From positions 1 to 57,683 of the forward strand of contig JACPAF010000003.1 of NCBI GenBank assembly GCA_016180965.1: DNA of 57,683 nt, written 5' to 3'. The notes beneath the pieces were generated by a model. That model worked only from the letters and a program-made list of their open reading frames with translations, had not been told where the DNA came from and made no database searches. Source of the DNA: Candidatus Aenigmatarchaeota archaeon. Lineage in GTDB: Archaea; Aenigmatarchaeota; Aenigmatarchaeia; JACPZZ01. Shown here piece after piece: positions 48,276-54,346 of the stretch. How positions within the stretch are numbered: position 1 is the stretch's first letter; every line of letters starts with the position of its first letter. Position numbers and translations under genes: made by a program.

Positions 48276-48327
48276 ACCTCGGCTTTCCTCGGCATATTTT
48301 AATTGCGACGGAAGGTTAATAAACTTC

Positions 48328-48336
48328 TTATTTATA
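48328..48336 (+). promoter_or_regulatory. TATA box of the aldehyde dehydrogenase gene
   Basis: TTATTTATA lies 23-31 bases before the ATG at 48359, the spacing for a leaderless archaeal mRNA. Confidence 0.55.
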
Positions 48337-48358
48337 ACATGCCGCTTAATTTTGTTCT

Positions 48359-49717
48359 ATGAAATTGCAGTCCATCAACCCGTACACTGAAGAGGTTATG
48401 AAAGAGTTCGATTACTCGAAAACGGATGATGTCCTAACCACATTAAAACGTTTGAAGGAGAACAAAGGCTGGGCTAATTTGGACATAAAAGATCGTGCGG
48501 GTGCGGTTAAGAAAGTTGCGCGCATACTTGAACGGGACAAGAAGGAAAATGCAAAGCTTATTTCGATGGAGATGGGCAAGCCTATCAAAGAATCAATTTC
48601 GGAGATAGAGCGTTCCGTACAGGTGTGCGATTATTTCGCTGAAATCGCGGAGAAATTCCTACAAGACGAGATTTTGGGGACGGAATATTCGAAAAGTTAC
48701 ATTGCTATGCAGCCTTTGGGAATGATTCTGGGCGTGATGCCTTGGAATTTCCCTTTCCACCAGGTGATAAGGTTTGCCATACCGACAATTCTTGCGGGTA
48801 ACACGATCGCGGTTAAACACTCAAGCAATGTCCCTCAGTGCGCGTTGAAAATCGAGGACGCGTTTAATGAAGGGTTGCCGGAAAATGTTTATTCAAATTT
48901 GTTCATCGAATCAACCGATGTAGGGAAGTTAATAGAATCCGATTATGTTGATGGCGTCTCGCTAACAGGCAGTGTGGCTGCTGGAGCAAGCGCTGCTAAG
49001 GTTGCTGGAGAAAACGTGAAGAAAACTGTTTTGGAACTGGGCGGCAGCGACCCGTTCATTGTGTTGGACGATGCTGATTTAAACAAGTGCTGCGATTCCG
49101 CGACGTTCGCGAGATTCCGAAATTGCGGGCAGGCGTGCGCGGCTTCGAAAAGATTCATAGTGCAAAAAGGCGTTTACAATGATTTTCTCGAGTCTTTTGT
49201 TGATAATATTAAAAAATTGCGCTTGGGAAATCCGTTGGACGAAGCGACGGACATAGGTCCTTTGGCCAGAGGCGATTTGAGAGATAATTTAGATAAAGCT
49301 GTCAAAAAATCCGTTGGTATGGGAGCGAAAATTTTAGTCGGTGGTAAAACTAAGCAGGGCAAAGGTTTTTTCTACGAGCCGACTGTGATTACAAATATCA
49401 ACGAAAGTATGCCCGTTTTTAGGGAAGAAATGTTCGGGCCCGTTGCAATTGTCATTCCGGTTGAGGCTGAGGACGATGCAATACGGATGGCCAATAATAC
49501 AGAATACGGGCTTGGATCGAGTTTGTGGACGCGCGACTTGGTTAAAGCTGAGAAGTTGGCGAAACGCATCGATTCGGGAATGGTTTTCATAAACACAAAT
49601 TTGCGTTCGGAGCCGAAACTTCCTTTTGGCGGGGTCAAAAAATCCGGTTACGGGCGCGAGTTGTCTTATTTGGCATTGCGGGAATTTGTCAATATGAAAA
49701 CGGTAGTAGTAAGATAA
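48359..49717 (+). CDS. NAD(P)-dependent aldehyde dehydrogenase (succinate-semialdehyde type)
   Basis: This 452-residue protein of the ALDH superfamily shows PWNFPFHQ, the general-base glutamate in LELGGSDPFIV, the catalytic cysteine in RFRNCGQACAASKR and the C-terminal EMFGPVAIV and LPFGGVKKSGYGRELS. The QAC context and PFGGVKxSG suggest a succinate-semialdehyde dehydrogenase-like enzyme, but substrate prediction in this family is weak. It stands alone with its own promoter. Confidence 0.88.
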   Translation: MKLQSINPYTEEVMKEFDYSKTDDVLTTLKRLKENKGWANLDIKDRAGAVKKVARILERDKKENAKLISMEMGKPIKESISEIERSVQVCDYFAEIAEKFLQDEILGTEYSKSYIAMQPLGMILGVMPWNFPFHQVIRFAIPTILAGNTIAVKHSSNVPQCALKIEDAFNEGLPENVYSNLFIESTDVGKLIESDYVDGVSLTGSVAAGASAAKVAGENVKKTVLELGGSDPFIVLDDADLNKCCDSATFARFRNCGQACAASKRFIVQKGVYNDFLESFVDNIKKLRLGNPLDEATDIGPLARGDLRDNLDKAVKKSVGMGAKILVGGKTKQGKGFFYEPTVITNINESMPVFREEMFGPVAIVIPVEAEDDAIRMANNTEYGLGSSLWTRDLVKAEKLAKRIDSGMVFINTNLRSEPKLPFGGVKKSGYGRELSYLALREFVNMKTVVVR

Positions 49718-49750
49718 TTATGTAAGATTCCAGATTAATCACCATACCCT

Positions 49751-50407
49751 TCAATTGATCGAGAATTTGTATTTTGGCGCAAAATTGCTGACCCAATGTT
49801 TCCTTTCCAACGAATAATATTCGTTTTTTGGTTCCACCTCACCGCTGATCAGTTTACAGGCAGTTTCTATGAGATTGGGCATGTACATTATCCATTCTTC
49901 CAGTTTCTGGACAGTTGCCACGAATTCATTTTTTACGTCTTCGCTGCCCGGGTATTTTATAATTATCTTGGCGTCTAAAATATCGCAGTGTTTGAATACC
50001 GGATGATTTTTTAGGCAAAACGCATATGTGGCGAGCTGAATTTTATAATCGTCAAAAAATTTTGGGTTACCGGTACTTGGCATTTTGTTGTGAGAAAACG
50101 AGATTTGTTTATTTCCATACTCTCCTGTACCCACGAATTCCAGCCTATTCAGTTTGCCTACAAAGTTGTTGTTCATGTCGCCTAGCCTAATATTTAATAA
50201 GGAAAATTTGTGATTTTCTTCCATCCAACCGTTTATTTTGTTTATATCCAGATCATAACCCGTTTGGTCGGGTTGTTGCCTCGAAAAGTTGTTTGTTGAG
50301 ACGTCTTTGAATTCCGATAGGAATGATGCTTGAGATACGCCCAATCTGGCGAATGTTGAAATATTCATCGGTTGTTGGAATTTCCTTGGGAAATAATCTT
50401 CTAACAT
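49751..50407 (-). CDS. Hypothetical protein, possible PD-(D/E)XK nuclease fold
   Basis: This 218-residue protein of no certain family has a middle part (VGKLNRLEFVGTGEYGNKQISFSH, then YKIQLATYAFCLKNHPVF) that follows the RecB/Cas4 nuclease outline of substrate strand, metal-binding strand with a lysine and a Q-x3-Y helix. The expected acidic pair before the lysine is not clear, so it may be inactive or unrelated. Four scattered cysteines or fewer; no iron-sulfur pattern. Divergent from the small membrane genes. Confidence 0.45.
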   Translation of the reverse strand: MLEDYFPRKFQQPMNISTFARLGVSQASFLSEFKDVSTNNFSRQQPDQTGYDLDINKINGWMEENHKFSLLNIRLGDMNNNFVGKLNRLEFVGTGEYGNKQISFSHNKMPSTGNPKFFDDYKIQLATYAFCLKNHPVFKHCDILDAKIIIKYPGSEDVKNEFVATVQKLEEWIMYMPNLIETACKLISGEVEPKNEYYSLERKHWVSNFAPKYKFSIN

Positions 50408-50460
50408 TATTAAAAATTGTCCGCCGATAGTTAAAAATACTTTAATGTGTTAAATGTGAT

Positions 50461-50661
50461 ATGATTGAAGCATATGGTTTGATTATGTCCGCCCCATTCA
50501 AAGCGTATTGGACACAGGTACATCCGATATTCATGGTTGCGGTCTATTTGTGCTTCTATTTCGGATTTGGGGCAAAAAAATCTTTTTTAATACAATTTAC
50601 GAAATTAAGTTATGCAGTCGGACGAGGAAGGCTTTCATTTGGGTGGTTACGTAATAAATAA
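50461..50661 (+). CDS. Doubtful small open frame
   Basis: A 66-residue frame with a hydrophobic middle (IFMVAVYLCFYFGFG) and basic end. It has an ATG soon after an AT-rich stretch but its last 50 bases overlap the better-supported frame at 50612. The composition is not clearly coding. Listed for completeness. Confidence 0.25.
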   Translation: MIEAYGLIMSAPFKAYWTQVHPIFMVAVYLCFYFGFGAKKSFLIQFTKLSYAVGRGRLSFGWLRNK

Positions 50662-50728
50662 AAAAATATTTCCTATTTTGCTGGTTATCTTGGGTGTAAT
50701 ACTTCTTGTATCGGGCCTGTTAAAATGA
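50612..50728 (+). CDS. Small single-helix membrane protein
   Basis: A 38-residue protein: a short acidic-to-polar start, then one strong transmembrane helix (IFPILLVILGVILLVSGLL) and a lysine. A TATA-like TTTTTTAATACAA lies about 25 bases upstream, so the mRNA would be leaderless. No family is recognised. Confidence 0.5.
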   Translation: MQSDEEGFHLGGYVINKKIFPILLVILGVILLVSGLLK

Positions 50729-50757
50729 TTTATTAAGCCCGTCTATGTGATAATATT

Positions 50758-51051
50758 ATGCCGTTGCTGCCTAGAAGGATAAATGAAAGATGGGAAGCCG
50801 TTATGCGCATACCGGTCGCATTGATTTCCGGCATAATACTAGGTCTGTGGAAAATGGTTGTTGAATTTGTTTTGATCATACACTGGTTTGTCGTAATTAT
50901 CACCGGCAAACGAAATGCAGATTTAGCCAGTTTTGCAAACGCGTGGATAACGGAATATTATAAATTTGTCAGGTATATCAATTTCACAACCAACGAGAGG
51001 CCGTTCCCGTTCACGCCCATGCATAAGCCCGTTGAACCTGTCAAGAAGTAA
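50758..51051 (+). CDS. DUF4389-like membrane protein
   Basis: This 97-residue protein has one or two hydrophobic helices (VALISGIILGLWKMVVEFVLIIHWFVVIITG) followed by KRNADLASFANAWITEYYKFVRYINFTTNERPFPF, which matches the DUF4389 layout of a membrane part, a helix with an RY motif and a terminal PPF-like turn. The function of the family is unknown. Confidence 0.65.
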   Translation: MPLLPRRINERWEAVMRIPVALISGIILGLWKMVVEFVLIIHWFVVIITGKRNADLASFANAWITEYYKFVRYINFTTNERPFPFTPMHKPVEPVKK

Positions 51052-51111
51052 ATTTTTTGAGGTTACTTTTCCGTACTTCGGTTTTTTATTCAGCTTCGGC
51101 TAATGATATTT

Positions 51112-51861
51112 ATGAATTTCTCTGGTAAAGTCGCTTTAGTCACAGGTTCGAGCAGGGGTATTGGAAGGGCTATAGCGCTGAAATTGGCAGAGCTTGGCGC
51201 GGACGTTATAGTCAATAGCACCAAACTTGAGTCAGCTAAAACCGTTTCCAAGGAAATAGAATCCATGGGGCGTGATTCGTTTGCCGTGCAGGCGGATGTG
51301 TCTAACGGCAGACAAGTGAGAGACATGCTAGATTCCGCGATCAAAAAATTTGATAAGGTCGACATACTTGTCAACAATGCGGGCATAGTCAACCAAGGAT
51401 CATTATTGAATTTGGAGGAAAAACAATGGGATAAACTTATTTCCGTTGACCTGAAAGGCGTTTTCCTTTGCTCGAAGGGCGCCGCAAAGTATATGGCAGA
51501 ACAAAAATACGGTAAAATTGTCAACATAGCTTCCGTTGCCGGTTTGATGTCGTTCCAGGGACTTGCGCATTATTGTTCGGCGAAGGCGGCTGTGATAAGT
51601 TTCACAAAAGAAATCGCACTGGAACTTGCGCCTTTGGGGATAAACGTCAATGCTATTGCGCCGGGTGCCATAGAAACGGATATGACAAAAGACATCAAAA
51701 ACAATCCGGACGCGTTGAATGCCGTACTTTCCAGAATACCAATGGGACGGCTGGGCAAACCTGAGGAGATAGCATCAGCAGCTGCGTTCCTTGTTTCGGA
51801 TGAGGCCAGTTACATAACCGGCGCGACTTTGGTCGTGGACGGCGGATGGACAACTGGGTAG
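51112..51861 (+). CDS. Short-chain dehydrogenase (FabG-like)
   Basis: This 249-residue classical SDR has the cofactor loop TGSSRGIGRA, VNNAG, the catalytic serine in IASVAGLM, Y-x3-K in HYCSAKAAV and the PGAIETDM segment, ending SGGWTTG-like DGGWTTG. The charge pattern after the first strand (NSTKLES) suggests NADP. It resembles 3-oxoacyl-ACP reductase, but archaea usually lack that pathway, so another carbonyl substrate is likely. An ATG at 51103 is also in frame. Confidence 0.88.
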   Translation: MNFSGKVALVTGSSRGIGRAIALKLAELGADVIVNSTKLESAKTVSKEIESMGRDSFAVQADVSNGRQVRDMLDSAIKKFDKVDILVNNAGIVNQGSLLNLEEKQWDKLISVDLKGVFLCSKGAAKYMAEQKYGKIVNIASVAGLMSFQGLAHYCSAKAAVISFTKEIALELAPLGINVNAIAPGAIETDMTKDIKNNPDALNAVLSRIPMGRLGKPEEIASAAAFLVSDEASYITGATLVVDGGWTTG

Positions 51862-52005
51862 CTATTTAGCAAATTTTTCCGGATTATTTGAAAAATTCTG
51901 CTCGCAATTTTTACTGCAAAAAAAATAAAATTTGCCTTTGTGTTCTTTTTTGATGGCGCTTTTTTCATCGACGTCCATACCGCATACGGGGTCTCGAACA
52001 AGCAT
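51862..52005 (-). CDS. YHS-domain metal-binding protein
   Basis: A 47-residue stand-alone YHS domain: DPVCGMDVDEKSA, then FYFFCSKNCEQNF, with C8 and C30/C34 as likely copper or heavy-metal ligands. The same domain is fused at the N-terminus of the CopA ATPase 2.4 kb downstream (DPVCGMHVDEKNA). Its start lies five bases before the stop of the 2TM gene, so the two are probably one transcript in the copper cluster. Confidence 0.82.
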   Translation of the reverse strand: MLVRDPVCGMDVDEKSAIKKEHKGKFYFFCSKNCEQNFSNNPEKFAK

Positions 52006-52009
52006 GGCA

Positions 52010-52288
52010 TCACTTCATGTTTTTCAATGTCCAATTGTACACGACCGCGAACAACCAGCCGTAGAACGCGCCTATCAGCAGGCCGCCAAGCAACGAGACG
52101 GGATAACTCATCATGCTACCCCAGAAATTGGGATACATCATGTTCATTATCGAAGGCTGTCCCATCATACCGTGCCAAACAACTCCTGTCGCAGCCACGG
52201 CTGCTCCGAATAAACCGGATGCAGTTGCAACAATTTTTTCGTCAAGTTCATGCATAACTTTTGCCTTTATTTTTGCCAATTCATACAC
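52010..52288 (-). CDS. Small two-helix membrane protein of the copper cluster
   Basis: This 92-residue protein has two hydrophobic segments (TASGLFGAAVAATGVVWHG and VSLLGGLLIGAFYGWLFAVVY) separated by a methionine-rich loop, MMGQPSIMNMMYPNFWGSMM. Met-rich loops bind Cu(I). It resembles the DUF5676-type 2TM proteins often found beside CopA and YHS genes. Divergent from the PadR-TRASH regulator. Confidence 0.68.
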   Translation of the reverse strand: MYELAKIKAKVMHELDEKIVATASGLFGAAVAATGVVWHGMMGQPSIMNMMYPNFWGSMMSYPVSLLGGLLIGAFYGWLFAVVYNWTLKNMK

Positions 52289-52320
52289 CCCGATAAAATA
52301 TTTGAAGCTGCAGTTAATAA

Positions 52321-52390
52321 GTTAATCCGTATAGGATAAACATATTTCTAATATGATATATCATAGATAAGATATATATACTTTATTTAC
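52321..52390. promoter_or_regulatory. Divergent promoter and palindrome of the copper cluster
   Basis: The region contains the 12-base palindrome ATGATATATCAT (52353-52364) and a TATA run GATATATATAC (52371-52381) 22-32 bases before the regulator ATG. The palindrome sits between the two divergent genes and overlaps likely BRE/TATA positions, as an operator for the PadR-TRASH repressor would. Confidence 0.55.
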
Positions 52391-52402
52391 CATAATGGGA
52401 TT

Positions 52403-52822
52403 ATGAAATCCAACCTCCTGATGCATGGACTCAAGCTAAGCGCGCTGCTTCTTTTGAATGCTAAACCGCGCCACGGTTATGAATTAATCAAAAACCTGGG
52501 AGTCATCTCTGGGCGGCGTGTGAGCCCCGGACAGGTTTACCCGCTGTTAAAACAATTGCAAGACAGCGGCCTTGTACAAATTAAATCCCGCGGTGAACGT
52601 GATAAAAAAATTTATTCCCTGACGAAAGTCGGCAGGCGCGCCGTAATAGAATCCGTGCAAAAGATAGGCGGCTTGTTGGATTTTTTCGTTAGGTCTAAGC
52701 TCACGGTTTGTGCACATTGCAACTGCGAAGTTTATAGCGGGGGCTATAAAATTTCCTTGAAATCAAAGACTTTGCATTTTTGTTGCAAAAATTGCGCAAA
52801 CGCCTATGGAGCGGCCGGCTGA
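52403..52822 (+). CDS. PadR-type winged-helix regulator with TRASH metal domain
   Basis: This 139-residue protein has residues 1-95 as a PadR-like winged helix (HGYELIKNLG, then SPGQVYPLLKQLQDSGLVQIK and DKKIYSLTKVGRR). Residues 100-135 are a TRASH domain, C103-x2-C106 ... C127-x3-C131 with extra C108 and C128, the metal sensor fold seen in archaeal copper regulators such as CopT/CopR. It is likely a copper-sensing repressor of its own cluster. The PadR-TRASH combination is unusual; the known archaeal ones use other helix-turn-helix types. Confidence 0.85.
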   Translation: MKSNLLMHGLKLSALLLLNAKPRHGYELIKNLGVISGRRVSPGQVYPLLKQLQDSGLVQIKSRGERDKKIYSLTKVGRRAVIESVQKIGGLLDFFVRSKLTVCAHCNCEVYSGGYKISLKSKTLHFCCKNCANAYGAAG

Positions 52823-52831
52823 GGTGTTCAT

Positions 52832-53413
52832 GTGAAACTGTTCAAAAAAAATACATTTATTTTCTTCGTAATGCCAGCATTGATAATTTTAATAGGAATT
52901 TTCTGGTTTTCGGGAGCTGACAGTAAAACCGCGCAGAAGGTTTCTTTCGATAGCGCTATTGGGAAACAGGCACCGGATTTTGAGCTGCAAAGCATCGATG
53001 GGAATTTTGTGAAATTGAGCGATTACCGGGGAAAATTTGTCGTTTTATTCTTTAATGAGGGGGCGATGTGCTATCCAGGTTGCTGGAACCAAATTGCCGA
53101 GTTGGGCAAAGATGACAGGTTAAATAATGCGGACGTGGCTTCGTTTTCCGTTGTGATTGATAAAAAAAGCACATGGGATGAAATACTCCAGAAAGTTACC
53201 CAGATGAAAGAATCCAAGTTATTATTTGATGCTGACAGGAAGGTTTCTTTATCTTATGATGTTTTATCCGTCGAGTCTTCGATGCATCCAGGTTACTATC
53301 CGGGCCATACATATTTTATCATAGGCCGCGACGGCTCTATAAAATTCGTTCTTGACGACCCTTCCATGGGCATACGAAATGACGAACTTGTGGAGATCAT
53401 ATCTAAATTGTGA
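52832..53413 (+). CDS. Membrane-anchored peroxiredoxin/thioredoxin-like protein
   Basis: This 193-residue protein has an N-terminal anchor (about 8-27) followed by an AhpC/TSA-type domain: KQAPDFELQSIDGNFVKLSDYRGKFVVLFF, then C80-Y-P-G-C84 in NEGAMCYPGCW. Facing outward, it could reduce peroxide or carry electrons from the CcdA-like protein encoded next. GTG start, nine bases after the regulator; its stop overlaps the next GTG start. Confidence 0.82.
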   Translation: MKLFKKNTFIFFVMPALIILIGIFWFSGADSKTAQKVSFDSAIGKQAPDFELQSIDGNFVKLSDYRGKFVVLFFNEGAMCYPGCWNQIAELGKDDRLNNADVASFSVVIDKKSTWDEILQKVTQMKESKLLFDADRKVSLSYDVLSVESSMHPGYYPGHTYFIIGRDGSIKFVLDDPSMGIRNDELVEIISKL

Positions 53414-54315
53414 TTACGATGAGCGACGTACTGATAACAGCATCAATGATAACGGCTTTTGTCGCAGGCATAGCGGCTCTTTTTGCGCCTTGTTGCATAA
53501 CAGTTTTGTTGCCTGCATATTTGGGTTCGATATTCAGGCAAAAGCGCACGATATTCTTGATGACATTCATCTTTTTCCTCGGACTCTTGGCTGTTTTCCT
53601 CCCGTTAGGACTTGGAATGGCGGGAATCGGAAAATTTTTCAAAGATTATCACAATGGTTTGTTTTTGGCAGGATCGGCGTTCTTTCTGGTTCTCGGTTTG
53701 TCAATACTTTTGGGCAGACATTTTTCATTCCCCTTTTCAATTAACATGAACTTTAAAGTCAAAGACGCAGGATCTGTGTTTGTACTTGGAATATTTTCGG
53801 CATTTGCTACGCTATGCTGCGCGCCCGTGCTTGCAGGTGTTATGGCCTTATCGGTTTTACCGGGATCATTATTTTGGGGAAGCGTTTATTCGCTCATGTA
53901 CGTTTTGGGCATGACCATACCGCTTTTTGTACTTGCGTACTTCTTCGACAAGTCGGAGATATCCGAAAGAATGTCGATTTTCAGAAAGAAAATTTCTTAC
54001 AATTTACTGGGTAGGAAGGTGAGTATCACAGTTTCTGAAGCGCTCTCCGGCGGCATGTTCGTTTTCATGGGAATAGTACTGGTTTACCTGACTTACACAA
54101 ATCAGCTTGCCATGGGCGGCGACTACCAAACATCGATAAACATGCAGGTGGCGAATATTGCCGAATTCTTAAAAAACTTTATCGGTTCTATACCTTCAAT
54201 AACCTGGATAATCCTGGTTATTGTTGCGCTTTATGCGATAGTCAAAATTGCGATGAAAGAGAACAAGAAGAGCCGCACCAACTTGGATAAATTTTTTGAT
54301 TATTTTAGGACATGA
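53410..54315 (+). CDS. CcdA/DsbD-type thiol-electron transporter
   Basis: This 301-residue membrane protein has about seven to eight helices. The CcdA signatures are APCCITVLLPAYLG (C28-C29) in the first helix and TLCCAPVLAG in the fourth, the cysteines that pass electrons across the membrane. Coupled to the peroxiredoxin gene by GTGA overlap, it probably delivers reductant to it. Its end lies 32 bases before the CopA start. An ATG at 53419 may be used instead of the GTG. Confidence 0.82.
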   Translation: MITMSDVLITASMITAFVAGIAALFAPCCITVLLPAYLGSIFRQKRTIFLMTFIFFLGLLAVFLPLGLGMAGIGKFFKDYHNGLFLAGSAFFLVLGLSILLGRHFSFPFSINMNFKVKDAGSVFVLGIFSAFATLCCAPVLAGVMALSVLPGSLFWGSVYSLMYVLGMTIPLFVLAYFFDKSEISERMSIFRKKISYNLLGRKVSITVSEALSGGMFVFMGIVLVYLTYTNQLAMGGDYQTSINMQVANIAEFLKNFIGSIPSITWIILVIVALYAIVKIAMKENKKSRTNLDKFFDYFRT

Positions 54316-54346
54316 ATTAATTTTATATGTAAGAGAGGGCGTTTTA

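Larger units (their letters stand above)
47955..48283 (-). tRNA. tRNA-Ser (UCN-reading) with three or more introns
   Basis: The acceptor is GCCGAGG/CCTCGGC with G73, and the T-arm AAGGG-TTCAAAT-CCCTT. The D-arm GCA-GAACCAGGTTAAA-TGC, anticodon stem CCGGA/TCCGG and variable stem GGGGC/GCTCC are all present but separated. Proposed introns are 48195-48275 (between acceptor stem and D-arm), about 48058-48167 (anticodon loop) and 47988-48035 (variable arm). The simplest splice of the second gives loop UUAGAAA (anticodon AGA); a two-base micro-exon near 48146 would give UUGGAAA (GGA). The anticodon is therefore unresolved. Confidence 0.75.

Noticed and set aside
47955-48283. Signal recognition particle RNA or RNase P RNA in the 330-base gap after cbf5
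   Set aside because: The ends form a complete tRNA acceptor stem, T-arm and G73, and all tRNA-Ser arms occur in order; no SRP or RNase P core motif is visible.
51810-52034. A 74-residue minus-strand frame overlapping the SDR end
   Set aside because: The frame one base off encodes a clear YHS domain with its cysteine motif, which is the real gene.
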